Shown here: in pieces, positions 1-10,586 of the stretch | Layout: every line of letters starts with the position of its first letter | How positions within the stretch are numbered: the stretch's first letter is position 1 | DNA from: Symbiodinium natans | Taxonomy: Eukaryota > Sar > Dinophyceae > Suessiales > Symbiodiniaceae | Direction: 5' to 3' | DNA length: 64,000 nucleotides | NCBI GenBank assembly: GCA_905221605.1 | Contig: CAJNDS010000528.1 | Span: 54,416 to 118,415 of the forward strand | Notes under the pieces: generated by a model | Seen by the model: the letters and a program-made list of their open reading frames with translations, nothing else | What the model was told of the DNA's origin: nothing | Database searches by the model: none | Translations under genes and position numbers: made by a program

Positions 1-667
1 TTTGTTCTTGCCGTTAAGCCCCCACTGGCTGACCACCATGGGGCAACTTTATACTTCGGAACACGAAGGTTGACACCTACAACGTTCCGTGCTGAGGCAC
101 GACTTTGCTCCACCTGTGATGGCGAAACTGTGAACCATCTCGTGAACGGCCTTGGCTGGTGCTGAATGTATTCGCATTGGTGGCTGCATGATGGTGATGT
201 GAGCCCTCCCATCTCCTTACTGACGTACCTCGCGGGTTTGGGTGAAGGGACCTGATGCGTGCCGATGCGCAGGCCAGTGCCAAAGTGGCGTAGCCTTGTG
301 TGAGATGCCTGGACTGGGAGGTCCCTCGGTGTCATTAAAACCCTGTGGCGAAGGGTTTGATAACTCGCCATGGACTTTCCCCGTGGAATCGGTAGCTGCT
401 GCTACTCTCGCCCCCCCTCTGACCGTGCGCCGGGGCACCTCTGAGGGTGGGCCCTTGTGCGCCAGGTAATCGGTAGCTGCTGCTACTCTCGCCCCCCCCT
501 CTGGCCGTGCGCGGGCACCTTTGAGGGTGGGCACTTGTGCGCCAGGTTGACTGGTGAACCCTGTGCTCGGAGCTACTCCACTGGCTGACCACCATGGAGT
601 GCCCTGGGCCGGTCTGGCCTGGATTGTTCTTGCTGTTAAGTCCCCACTGGCTGACCACCATGGGGCA
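1..667 (+). repeat. Three dispersed copies of a short sequence word
   Basis: The word CTGGCTGACCACCATGG occurs near 26, 580 and 647. The first and third copies extend to about 44 bp each (1-45 and 624-667, beginning TTGTTCTTG and ending ATGGGGCA); the second (578-597) has only the core. No convincing coding sequence lies in 1-1200. The words look like remnants of a repeated element. Confidence 0.7.
387..547 (+). repeat. Tandem duplication, 2 x about 81 bp
   Basis: Two adjacent copies, 387-467 and 468-547, each start AATCGGTAGCTGCTGCTACT and end GTGCGCCAGGT. They differ by a few substitutions and one or two length changes in a C run. Function unknown; it lies between two copies of the longer dispersed word. 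Confidence 0.85.
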
Positions 668-984
668 TATGCACATCTCTCATCCCCCCTTGGGAGTCTG
701 ACTTGCAACATCCTTTCGCCATTGAGTGTTGGTTGTCTTTCCTTGACAACGATTAAGCGATCCGAACCTCGTCTGATGACCTCGGGTTGACCAACCGCTG
801 TCGCACCAGTGGCTACATGATGGTGGTTTTGTGAATCTGGCAATGTCGCATTTTGCGAATCCCCCACAAGCTCTGTGCTTCCTTGTGCACCGGGACTTCA
901 TTGACGACCTCGAGTACTGAGTCCGTGGGGTATCTAGTAGTTTAGCGCGATTGCTCGCTTTGTTTCTTCGGTGTCTGTTCTTTG

Positions 985-1091
985 GTGGTTTCGTGTTGTG
1001 TCTGGCGGGTTGTGTGCGCTGATTCTGTTTCACTGTTTTTGTCGAGCCCAACAAGACCGGCCTACTGTGCTACTGATGTAGTAAAGAGGCG
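985..1091 (+). repeat. Imperfect direct repeat, left copy
   Basis: The stretch ending GACCGGCCTACTGTGCTACT, then GATGTAGTAAAG, reappears with few changes at 2823-2855. The flanking T-rich sequence is only loosely similar. The pair brackets the frame-broken coding region at 1201-2365, so it may mark the ends of one inserted unit or a tandem array of units. Confidence 0.5.
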
Positions 1092-1200
1092 CCAGAGGAA
1101 AAAAAAAAGAGAGCTCTCGAACTTCTTGACTTCTCCACTCTTCTGGGCTGCACGGCGCCCCAACTCTCAGTGACCAACCTACAGGAATCCATCATCGGAT

Positions 1201-2365
1201 ATGGGTTTGACCACCGCCCAATACAGCCAATGCATCGCGGATCTCTTCTCAGCGGTCGCCGATGTCCCGGGCGTGCAAAGTGCCAAGTTTCCCGCCGTGG
1301 CATGCTATGGAGACCCTGACTACTGGCTTGGAGGGCTCTTGCTGGCCTTCGACGCACTGCCAGTGGTCTTGGGCTCCCCCGATAACGACAAACAACGACA
1401 GGGCACGATAGCTGATTTGCAGCTAAATGTGCCACCAGCAGCCGCAGTGCGCTGTTGGCTGGGAGGGCGTACCACAACCCCCTCAGACCAGAAACGGCGT
1501 TCAGGCTAGATGATCAAGGGCGGCCTGTAATCCAAGGTCAAGTCCCCCAATCGAGTCTACGAGAATGGGCCAAGGCGGCACGGTCTGCCCCTTTGGAAGC
1601 ACCTAGGGTTGTGCAGGACCCCAAAATCAATGCTTACATCAAGGTGAAACTTAATGCGTTGCAGGCCTTAGGGAACCGACGATATCAAGCATTCGACCCG
1701 ACCGCCGCTGTGCGCTATGCACTCGCAGCGTGCGTTGCAAGTCAGGACCTCGAACACTTCTGGGCGACATTTAACCTTGAATGGCGGGATGGCAAGACGA
1801 GGTCCAATGTTTCTTTCCTACAAGTCCCCCCATTGCAATGCTTGGTAGCTGCGTCTGGCCCTGGAACCCCCGCTGAATGGGGGGAGGCTCAGGCCATGGA
1901 AGAGGTGCGCAGCAGCTCGTCGGAAGAGGACTGTCAAGACACCGCATTACAAGTCCATAACTGGCGCTTCTCAGAGCTCGAAACCATTGACCTGGCCACC
2001 CTGCGAGAAGTGGACTTGTGTGTGCCGTTTCAGTTCCCTTCCCAAGGAAGAGGGATTGGTACGATGCCGTCACGGCACATTGGGCATCTCACAAGGGCCT
2101 TGCTGTCGCTGCGAACAAGAATAAAAGCCCTTTCAACGGCGCGTGGTCCAAGCTGTATTTCAACCAGAAGCCGGGCGACCCGACACCCGAGGTGCTGGTC
2201 GCGGTCCGGCGTTTCCCTCTAAACCTGGACAACGGCAAGGTTGTGACATATCAGGAGGTCAGCCACGCCGCGAAGGCGTTGTGGCGTGCGGCAAAAGCTA
2301 AGCTTGCGGAGCTGAATGAAACCCCGATCCCTTCGGGGACCCGAATTTGGGGAGCTCACCGATGA
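1201..2365 (+). pseudogene. Frame-broken ORF of an unrecognised element-like protein
   Basis: An ATG at 1201 opens a frame that reads protein-like to about 1453. The sense then moves to another frame (about 1455-2030) and again to the third frame (about 2030-2365, stop just after). Joined by eye the three parts would make roughly 390 residues, with recognisably continuous protein around both shifts: before the first shift the reading is VPPAAAVRCW, after it AGRAYHNPLRPE; at the second it runs from CVPFQF to RKRDWYDAV. I recognise no domain. The two shifts suggest a decayed gene or mobile-element ORF; programmed frameshifting or assembly errors are alternatives. It is flanked by imperfect direct repeats. 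Confidence 0.5.
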
Positions 2366-2873
2366 GCCCAACTGCGCCACACTCTCTGCCGGGGAGGTGG
2401 CGTCCGACGCCTCGCACCCGAGCAATCGCCCTTCCCGGAGTGAGGTCGCCGACCAGCTTCAGTAGCGGCGTCGGCGTCGCGTGCCTCACACCGAGGCGAC
2501 AACCAAAATGCTTGGCAGTAACGGGTACTGCAGGGAATGACCGTATGAATGACCTGGGCGAGGGGAACAACCTGACTAGCATGGAACGTGATTTTGCTTC
2601 CGGCAGACCGATCGCATTTTGCGAACCGCACTCTGTGCTCCCTCCAACGCAGCGCGAGTCAAGCCACAACGGGCCTACTTCGACCTCTTCGTGTTCTGAG
2701 AGAGGGATGTTTCACCCTTAGGATTGGATTGCTTCCGTTTTGCTTTTCTCTTGTGTCTTGTGTGTTGTTCTGTGCTGTTTGGCTGCTTCCGGTAGTCATG
2801 GCCGTCTCACCTCGTCGCAATAGACCGGCCCACTGTGCTGCTGATGTGGTAAAGGGGCGTCCGCTTTAAAAAA
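2366..2873. other. Non-coding stretch with the right copy of the direct repeat
   Basis: An open frame at 2347-2721 overlaps here but is compositionally unconvincing. At 2823-2855 lies the right copy of the repeat seen at 1060-1091 (GACCGGCCCACTGTGCTGCT). Nothing else recognised. Confidence 0.4.
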
Positions 2874-3040
2874 GGACCCCTTCATATAGGTAGAAGAAAT
2901 TCCTGCTGGGCAGGCCTCTGGGCAGGCCTGAGAAGAAATTTTTGCTGGGCAGGCCTGAGCAGGTCTGAGCTCCGGACCCCTTCATATAGGTAGAAGAAAT
3001 TCCTGCTGGGCAGGCCGGCCTGAGCAGGTCTGAGCATCGC
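2874..3040 (+). repeat. Tandem repeat of about 100 bp with nested short repeats
   Basis: GGACCCCTTCATATAGGTAG begins at 2874 and again at 2974. Each copy contains AGAAGAAATT and several copies of GCTGGGCAGGCC and CTGAGCAGGTCTGAGC. The second copy is truncated near 3040. Confidence 0.8.
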
Positions 3041-3093
3041 AACATCGTCGCCCCGTCGTCGCACCATTGTCACCCTTTCGAAACCCTGTCATC

Positions 3094-3416
3094 AAGCTTA
3101 CTGTTCGCGTGCGAATTGTGTTTTATCGCTTGCTTCCAAAAATGCCCTGTGAAAAACGGTTTGCCGTTTTGTCACTGTTTCAAACCAAAAGTTTCGTGAT
3201 GCGCATGTTCCCCACGCTCCACAATTGCCTGTTGCATGTTTTGCAAATTCCTTGATCAGCAGTTTACAGGGTTGCAGTGGCTGTATGCAGTTTGTGCACT
3301 GCGCCTGGATGTCCAACATGCCATGCTTTGTGAAGCTAAAGGACGGCTGATATTTGCAACTTGATGCGTGTTCCTTGTCGTGCAGCACGGGCTCCATCGG
3401 GCCGTGAAAATTTGTC
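3094..3416 (+). repeat. 323-bp dispersed duplication, copy 1
   Basis: The block starting AAGCTTACTGTTCGCGTGCG and ending GGGCCGTGAAAATTTGTC matches 10797-11119 almost perfectly; the one difference I saw is C versus G near 3180/10883. Both borders are sharp. No coding function is evident. Such identity over 323 bp implies recent duplication or an active element. Confidence 0.9.
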
Positions 3417-3683
3417 GTGTAAACGAGGTTGGGGCTTCAAACAGGTCTTTCTTCAACAGGCCCCATCCTCCAACCTTGGCCTTAGGCCCCGTGCAAGTTG
3501 CCTGCGTGAAGCAGGCAGCGGATGGGAGCTCGCCTCCGTGGGCAAGCCGCGCTGCGTTCCCCTGTGCACTTGGGGGCCTGCAAATCCGTGAGTCCTGCCA
3601 GGCGTGGCCCCTCCTCTTTCTGTTCCGGCTTCTGCTTGGGCGTGGCTTGCCTGTTGCTTCTCATCAGCCTTTGTTAGCCTCCC

Positions 3684-3872
3684 ATGGGGTCCACTTGTGG
3701 TCGTCGTGCTCCGGAACAGCCGCTCGTTGAGCAGGATCCCCCTATACCGGCCTGTCAGCAGCTTTGTCAGCAGTGTGGTCGTAACGGGTGCATACGTTAC
3801 CGTATCAACCACAACCACCATTGGTGCGCTCACTGCGTGATTGCCTGGTACTTGGCCGTCTACGACCGATAG
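3684..3872 (+). CDS. 62-residue Cys/His-rich ORF in frame with the following 958-codon ORF
   Basis: The ORF runs from ATG at 3684 (first Met after an in-frame TAG at 3675) to TAG at 3870-3872. Its C-terminal half carries closely spaced metal-ligand-like residues: LCQQCGRNGC, then NHNHHWCAHC, resembling a small zinc-binding module. The stop is followed directly by the ATG of the next ORF with no intervening base and in the same frame, so the pair would be a single 1021-codon frame apart from the TAG. Either the TAG is suppressed, or it is a nonsense mutation, or this is an upstream ORF. No family was recognised. Confidence 0.5.
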   Translation: MGSTCGRRAPEQPLVEQDPPIPACQQLCQQCGRNGCIRYRINHNHHWCAHCVIAWYLAVYDR

Positions 3873-6749
3873 ATGGTGTTGCCTGGCTCAGCTGCGTCTC
3901 CGGACTTGCCCGTCCCTGCGGGTTCCGCGCCCCCTGCTGTGGCCCCTGTGTGCGTTGTTAAGCGCTTCAGGAAGAATCCCTCTGGGCAGTCTGCTTCGGT
4001 TAAAGGGGGAGGTTGTGCCAACGCCCAGGGAGATGCGCCGGTTGAGGGTGAGGCTTCAGAAGCTGTGGGCTTTGAGCCTGGTGAGCCTAGCTACCAAGCT
4101 GACGGTTTCCCGACAGGGCGTGCCAGCGCCCAGGCAGATGCTCTGGTTAAGGGTGAATCCACCATCCAAGCTCCAAAAGCTGTGGGCTCTGAGCCTGGTG
4201 AGCCTAGCTACCAGGCTGATGGTGTTCCGAAGGAGATGGGCAATGCTCAGTCATCACAGTCTCGTGACTCGCTACGTGGGAGTGATCCCGTTGATTTGGT
4301 GCCTAAGAAACCTGATGGCCAACCCGTGGTCCCAGAGCCTAAAGTCAGTGCGCCGGTTGGCAAGGCGATCGGATCCCATGTCCAAGCAGGCACCGCCTGT
4401 ATATCGCAGGCTCGTGCAACGCTACGTGGGAGTGAAGCCGAAGATTTGGTGCCCGTGAAACCTGATGGCGAAATTTTAGGTGATGGCGCGCGCGTGGGGT
4501 CCTCTCCTTCTGGCCAGCATAGTGATGCATTGCTTGCAACCCGTGCTGTTAGGGCTTGGTCTTCTGAGGCTTCCGGAATCCTTCACGAGACAGAGCGTCG
4601 TGCGCCTGGGCAAGTCGGGGTTCACCTAGGTAAGGGTGATGCCTTTGATCCCCCAGACAGACCTCTTGGACTGCCAGTCAGGTATGATGTACCTCAACGC
4701 ACCCTACCCAGCTCGCCCCTTCAAGGTGTGGGAGATGCGGTGCCCGATCGTGAGGGTGCCTTCAAGACTTCGTCGAGGGAGGTGACAACGACGGCTAGGA
4801 CCAAGTCCTCTCATAGGATTGAGTCCGAGCAAGCTGTCAGGCTTGCGCCACCTGAATGCGTATCCAGGCCCGGAGTCCACCCGCAGAGTGATGTGAGCCC
4901 TGCGTCAAGTGTTTCGGATGCTGAAACTGTGGGTGCGCAATATCCCGAGGTGCAGCTGGGTTTCAATGTGAACCAGGTTGCCAGTGGTGGACCAGGCCAC
5001 GGTCCAAGCGGACCTTGTGCCACGGGGAGGGAGGCCGGAACCTACAACAAGGCCTCAAGCGCTAGTGAGGCCACCACAGAGCCCACTGGCAATCCCCTTG
5101 GCAGCTCTGCCAAGTACGCTCAGCGGGTTATGGGCCCTCAGCTCGAGGCCCCCTCAGGTGCACTCAGCGCGTTCCCCCCAGGGGTGTCCAGATCTCTTAA
5201 GCTCGATGAGTCGAGTCCATCAGCCAAGGCTCCTGCTGCGTCGGAAAGTTCGGGGCAATGTGCGTCCGCCGGTGCGGTGATGGATGAGGTCAGGCCGTTC
5301 CAAAGGCGAATATTCATGGGGCCCGCAGGTGTCCGTGATGTTCCTGGAAAGGTGTCTTTGCCTGAGAAACCAAGGGTGGTTGCCCCGTTGAGTTCGCGAC
5401 CTGTATTTACTGGTCCTGGATCCATCCCCCGCAGGACGGAATGTCTCCCTAAGCGTGCCGCGGCCTCCCCTTCGAGCAACAAGTCAGATGCCCCACTCCT
5501 GGAACGTGTGCCTGAAGCGTCAACGTCCTTGCCTTCTGGTGATCGGCCAATGCCTCCACGACCTCCTAGCCCTAAGCGCAAAAAGAGGGAGCCCGAAAGT
5601 ACCAGCCGATCCAGTGGCTCTGCTTCGTCTGACGAGGGCATCACGCAGGATTGTGCAGAAGCCTTTCTGGCCAGGCTTGATGCTCGTCCCACGTGTTCTG
5701 CGGGTCATCCCTTGTTCTCCTTTGGGTCTCCTGAGCCTGGATGGTGGTGCAGTGCATGCAAGCGCGTGTTCACCACGCGGCGCTTGCTTTGGGGTTGTAG
5801 GGTCTGCGACTTCGACATTTGCGGAAATTGCTTGGTCGTCAGTCAAGGTGGCTCTTTCCCCACTCCGGCTCCGGCTCAGAATGTTGTCCATGATGCGCTC
5901 CCTGCTGTGCCGGTTCAGGATACCACTCAAGAGGCAATCCCCAGCAGCGCACAAGCAATGCCCTCAATGAAGCTTTTGCGTGCCTCAGGGGTTTTAACAG
6001 GCAGCGACATGTTCCCGGATGACCTTCACCTGACCCTGGAAGTGAATGGTGAAAGCCTGTCAGTCTTGGGGTCGAGCAGGGCGCCAGGGCTCAAAGGGGG
6101 TTTCCGGAAAGTGTATCACCTTCGGGGTGAAGGGCCAGCTGCAAGCCTTGTTGTGAAGCTCGCTGAAAACGATGCTGACAATGTGAATGAGGTTAAGAGT
6201 GCTGCTGCGTGTCCGGCAGCCTTTACCTGCATCTTCGGCAGTGGCTCCATTTGGGTGTCCCTTGGAGCAGACGGTTTGTGCCGGGCTCATTATGTCATTA
6301 CGGAACGCGTGGTTCCGTTGACTGCTTTGTTGGATGGCCCAACTCTGCCCCCCACGGCGTGCACCTCTTTGGCCCTTCAATGTTGCCGGGTTGTGTTCCG
6401 GGCAACTCTTGCAGGTATCAAGTGTAGGGACCTTGGACAGAAGCAGTGGGGCCTCAAGGTCCCACCAAACTTCAAATTCCAGGACGAGATCTCCCTGCAA
6501 CAAGTGCGCGAAGGCTTAACAGGTGAAGCGTTTCACCTCGTCATCCTTGACGCCAATTGTTGCCTTCCAGTGCCCCAGGCGAGCCTCTTGGGGCCACGCA
6601 AAATGACCTCATTTTGGGCCCTTCAAACAAGGTTGGTGGGTGCACCCGCTAGCGAGCGGCTCCAAGCGTTTATCCGCGCTCATAATTTCAATGCCCGCAG
6701 TTGTCTTTCCGCTTTGACGCGTGATCACGTTACGGGGCTTTGTTCTTGA
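3873..6749 (+). CDS. 958-residue intronless protein with zinc-ribbon-like and kinase-like domains
   Basis: This is the longest uninterrupted frame of the window, ATG 3873 to TGA 6747-6749. Residues about 1-590 are low-complexity, rich in Pro, Ser and Gly, with internal duplications: the VGSEPGEPSYQADG type at about 4060 and 4180, and LRGSDPVDLVPKKPDG type at about 4271 and 4422. Residues about 608-653 hold paired Cys motifs (CSACKR, CRVCDFDICGNC) like a ZZ or treble-clef zinc finger. Residues about 720-910 resemble a protein-kinase fold: GGFRKVYH (glycine loop), VVKL (possible ATP lysine), a hinge-like VITERVVPL, CRDLGQKQWG in the catalytic-loop position and VILDAN in the DFG position. The loop lacks the usual HRD and N, so catalysis is doubtful. 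Absence of introns amid intron-rich genes suggests a retrogene or element-borne gene. Confidence 0.7.
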   Translation: MVLPGSAASPDLPVPAGSAPPAVAPVCVVKRFRKNPSGQSASVKGGGCANAQGDAPVEGEASEAVGFEPGEPSYQADGFPTGRASAQADALVKGESTIQAPKAVGSEPGEPSYQADGVPKEMGNAQSSQSRDSLRGSDPVDLVPKKPDGQPVVPEPKVSAPVGKAIGSHVQAGTACISQARATLRGSEAEDLVPVKPDGEILGDGARVGSSPSGQHSDALLATRAVRAWSSEASGILHETERRAPGQVGVHLGKGDAFDPPDRPLGLPVRYDVPQRTLPSSPLQGVGDAVPDREGAFKTSSREVTTTARTKSSHRIESEQAVRLAPPECVSRPGVHPQSDVSPASSVSDAETVGAQYPEVQLGFNVNQVASGGPGHGPSGPCATGREAGTYNKASSASEATTEPTGNPLGSSAKYAQRVMGPQLEAPSGALSAFPPGVSRSLKLDESSPSAKAPAASESSGQCASAGAVMDEVRPFQRRIFMGPAGVRDVPGKVSLPEKPRVVAPLSSRPVFTGPGSIPRRTECLPKRAAASPSSNKSDAPLLERVPEASTSLPSGDRPMPPRPPSPKRKKREPESTSRSSGSASSDEGITQDCAEAFLARLDARPTCSAGHPLFSFGSPEPGWWCSACKRVFTTRRLLWGCRVCDFDICGNCLVVSQGGSFPTPAPAQNVVHDALPAVPVQDTTQEAIPSSAQAMPSMKLLRASGVLTGSDMFPDDLHLTLEVNGESLSVLGSSRAPGLKGGFRKVYHLRGEGPAASLVVKLAENDADNVNEVKSAAACPAAFTCIFGSGSIWVSLGADGLCRAHYVITERVVPLTALLDGPTLPPTACTSLALQCCRVVFRATLAGIKCRDLGQKQWGLKVPPNFKFQDEISLQQVREGLTGEAFHLVILDANCCLPVPQASLLGPRKMTSFWALQTRLVGAPASERLQAFIRAHNFNARSCLSALTRDHVTGLCS

Positions 6750-9700
6750 GCCGGCTTAGGGGCAAATGTGTTTTGCGCTTTCTGCGCCCCTGGATTCACT
6801 TGGCACCGAGGCACTCGTCTGGAAGCGGTGCAAAGAATGCCTTGCAATGAGGATGCAGTTCGTGATGTCGAAAAAAGGGAAATGAGTGGGCGCTCACGCA
6901 TGTGTTTGCGCATGTTTATGATGTGATGTCATGAGACGAGCAAATGTTGCTCAGCCAAGGGGCTATGTGGGTCTCATGAAGCGGCACATGGTGCCTTTGT
7001 ATGAGCCAAGGGGCTGTCATACAACATGGCCATGGTGCCATATGTCCGTTGCACCATGGGTGCTCGTGCAAGGATGAAGGCTCAAAGCCATGTTCATGGA
7101 TTCATGTATCATGTTAGGTCCTTGCTTTACGTTGCTTTTGGGCTTTTCCCGCCATGTGAGTTCGTGTTGTCTAGTGCCATGTGGTCTGCAGACAATGCTT
7201 GAAAAGACTGAAGTAGCAGTGCATGCCATGTCTGACGCACCTGAGGTGACATGTGGCCTCCTGCACGACGTCTTCGATATCCCCGACGCCCCGCTTGTGA
7301 GGGCACTATCTTGGAACGTCGGCCAAGCATTCCAATTACCTGTTATTCATGCAATGCAAGTGACGTGCGCCCTTGGAGCCCAGGCGAGTCTCCAGGCTGT
7401 TTTCCACCGGATACCACTCATCCTTGCACTGCTCTGCCGGTGGTCCACATGGCGCGCCAAAACCGAGACGCAGGGCCCTCTGCCTGTATGCAGGCCAAAT
7501 CAACGAGGTGGTAGTGCCTGGGCGTTGCATCCGTGGCGTCTATGCATCTTGCCCACATTTTCACACGTGGCCATCCTCGTTCAGTCTCCCAGAGGCATCC
7601 CTGGACAGGTGTGCACATCCGTGCCAATGGGCATACCAATAAGTTCTGGGGTCGCTGACGACGTTTCCTTTGACCTACACTCGGCTGTCCTGCCGGTCGC
7701 AAACCTGGCACTGTGGAAGGTTTGGCTGCGGCCTCTCCCTCAAGGTGAGCCATTCGACGTGGCATATCGTTTGCGCTTGCCCAGCTCCTCATTGTCAGCT
7801 GCGAGGGTCTTCCAGCCTAAAACCTGCTGTGGTCCAAGCGAACCCTGTCGGGGTATGTTGGATTTTCCCTAAGTTCTCCAATCTCGTTGCCCACCGACCT
7901 TGGCTTCTGGGTGGGAGCTGCGCGTGGTCAGGTTGCACGTGTTTGCGTGTCGCGCTATTTGTGTTGACTGCTCCGGGCTTGTTCCACTGTCCGGTCCAGT
8001 CTTGCCAGGAGGGCCCCTCGTGGGCTGTGCCGCCAAGTGTGTCTGCCCTGAGTGGCCATGCTGATGCTTGGTAATACAACATTGCAAATCATGGTTCCTC
8101 CTGTGCAGAGGGTGTGTGGCCTCAAGGCCTCGCCAGTGGCTCGGTTCATTGGGTGTTTGATGTTCACATGATCCGGTGCACGGCCCAACGCTGCGTCTTT
8201 ATGGACCAGCTCTGTCATGTCTCCTCTTCCTGGTCTAAATGTTGGTCAGACCCGGCCTGCTACAGTTGCGCTGTGGGTGCCGCGCGTGCGCCGTGGCTCG
8301 AGCTGACATTGTGGTCTGCTTCACGTCTACACGATGCTGCGTTTACAATTGAGTCATGCGTGGCCCTTCGCCCCGCCATGCCTCTAGGGCCGGGTCGACG
8401 TCGACGTGTCCGCCGCCGACCCCGGGCTCGGTCCGCATCTGCCTCCTGCCAGGGCCTTGTTCGGAGCGCAGGAGTCCGTTATACAGGGGACCATGCGCCC
8501 GCTCACTTCCAGCGCATTGTCGGCCTCCCGCCCTCCTGACCCATGTTCCCAGCGGTCCAACGCTGGCCACCGTAACCAGCTGGACGTGCGCTGCCGCCGG
8601 CCTGTGCTCTAGTTCGGTTATATGGGGTGATGTTTGGGGATGATGTCTGGTTTTGGGTGGTTTCAGGATGCTTCAGTGTGCCTGTTTCAGGATGCTTCAG
8701 TGTGCATGTTTGGGATGCCTGAGGGGCTAGCCGGTGTTCGTCTGGTTTGTGCACGCAAGGTCCCTTGCCTTTTGGTTCCCTTGCCTTTTGGGTGCCCGAA
8801 TGCTAAGCCTGTTGTGCCTGGATAGGGCTCCCCGGTCCTCCGGACCTGACGCAACGGCTTGCGCGTCGGGAGTATTGTCTTGTTGTTAGACGGTTCTACT
8901 TGTTGTTATGGGCACCCGACCTTTGAACCTGTGGTGCCTGGGCATTATCGGCCGGATCCACTGACTGTCACACGGCAGGCTCGTCCCGAGCACGTCGCAG
9001 GTTGGCCCGCAGGGTCTAGTGGGTCTGACGCTTGACATGCTCTCCCTGACCCCTTTAACATGCGATTGGAGCTGATTTATTTGTGTTGGGCGCTGCCAAG
9101 GCTGCCAGACCAAACGCCTGAATTAATTTAGCTTGAACGTCCCTCGCCCCTCGAGCGCTCCTGTCCTATCGGTGCTTGGAGAATTGGGGCCGAGAGCGCA
9201 ACCCTGAAAGCGTGATGTGCGCTGTACCGCTATGCGGCACATTGGGGCTAAGTGCACTGTGCCATAAGCCTTGGTATGCAGTTGCCAGGAGTAACATGCG
9301 TGGGTTGTGCTCGTGCACGTTACGTGGCAACTGAGTCTTAATTAGTGCTTTGTGTCAGGGGTTGCTAATTTCCGGCGTGAGCTTCTTTGGGTCGTACTCT
9401 GGCCCGGAGATTGCTGCTTTCCACCGCCTGTGACGGTCATGTCGGTCTCCCTCAAGGGTTCCGTCTTGAATCCAATGCAACAAGCCTCCCGTGCGCCAGT
9501 GGAGGACGGAGAGCTTGAGCGGTCAGCCTAAGACTGAGCCAACTAAGTGTCCATTCCCCTCATTGCATCGACTCCCTGTGTCGTGTGAGATTGAGCTGAA
9601 TAGATCAGTTGGCCCGTTCCCCTTCCCCCTTGTGTTGGGCCAGGAACCTCCGTGCTGGAGGCCTACTGTGTGATCGAAGGGGAGCTTGTGAACCGATGCC

Positions 9701-10586
9701 TTTCAGCTAGGGAACCCACCTTGGCGAACAACTTCCTTTAGGATTGGTCCCTGGGCCGACGCTAACACTCTCTGGGTCCCGTGACCCCGCCCGCATGCAG
9801 GCTGAGCTAACCTTGTGTGGTGATGACAGAGATGCTGGCGGCCCCAGTACCTCTGGAGCACCCGGCGGCGGCCCGGATCAAGACATGTGTTCACTTATGC
9901 AAGGTTTAATCGGGTCCCAATTTCTAGTTGGCACTTCGGACTCGTCATATAAAGTGTTACGTTGTGGCCCGCAAGTTTCGTGATGTGCGGGTTGGGCAGC
10001 ACCTGCGTGCTCTGGTTATACACGCTCTCAACAGTATTGGGCTGCCCTGGAGTTTGAGCCTCGGGGATGGGGGGATGCCCTCTGTGGGTACTCCGGACTT
10101 GTTCTTGCTGGTTTCTTGGTTTTGCTAACGTTGGTCTGACTGGTCCCTATGCAGCAAGCCCCCCCCCCCCTTTTGTGTACCGCGCACTGTTGGGGGGCAC
10201 CCGAATGCATGAAGATGTGCTTGGTTGCAATACCATTGCCCAGAGAAGGGGGGGGGGGAGGTGAGGGTACTGCAGCGATCCCCCCCCCCGCTGCTCAACA
10301 CCGAATTGACTGACAGTTACCAGCGTTGACCTGCGTGGTAAGGTCTGTGTGCGTTGAGTTGGCGCAATCTTAAGGCCAGACCCGTAGGGAGGGCTTCCCC
10401 TCGCGATGTTCGCTAGACTGTGCCTTCAGCCTAATGCTCCCGCTCCATGTGGGTAATTGCCTTGGGGGTGGGATAGTGTGGACTGCCTCGGGAAGTGGTA
10501 ACTGCCACTTGGGGCGGGTGAATCCTAGAGACTGTGCTCTATGCTGTCTTACGTTTGATGGCAACCACCTTGGTTTTTCGGTTAAT
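6750..10586. other. Long stretch without a convincing gene
   Basis: After the 958-codon ORF the sequence has homopolymer C and G runs near 10160, 10250 and 10280, and short duplicated phrases (TTTCAGGATGCTTCAGTGTG near 8663 and 8688). One 260-codon frame (7090-7872) is listed separately. I saw no exon-like segments with family resemblance. Confidence 0.4.
7090..7872 (+). CDS. Possible ORF, 260 codons, unrecognised
   Basis: An open frame follows the large ORF, ATG 7090 to a stop ending at 7872. It is rich in Leu, Cys, Pro and Trp and shows no motif, repeat or clear membrane pattern that I recognise. It overlaps other open frames on both strands, so it may be chance. It is kept because it is the longest frame in the 3.8-kb stretch downstream of the kinase-like ORF and could belong to the same element. 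Confidence 0.2.
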   Translation: MFMDSCIMLGPCFTLLLGFSRHVSSCCLVPCGLQTMLEKTEVAVHAMSDAPEVTCGLLHDVFDIPDAPLVRALSWNVGQAFQLPVIHAMQVTCALGAQASLQAVFHRIPLILALLCRWSTWRAKTETQGPLPVCRPNQRGGSAWALHPWRLCILPTFSHVAILVQSPRGIPGQVCTSVPMGIPISSGVADDVSFDLHSAVLPVANLALWKVWLRPLPQGEPFDVAYRLRLPSSSLSAARVFQPKTCCGPSEPCRGMLDFP

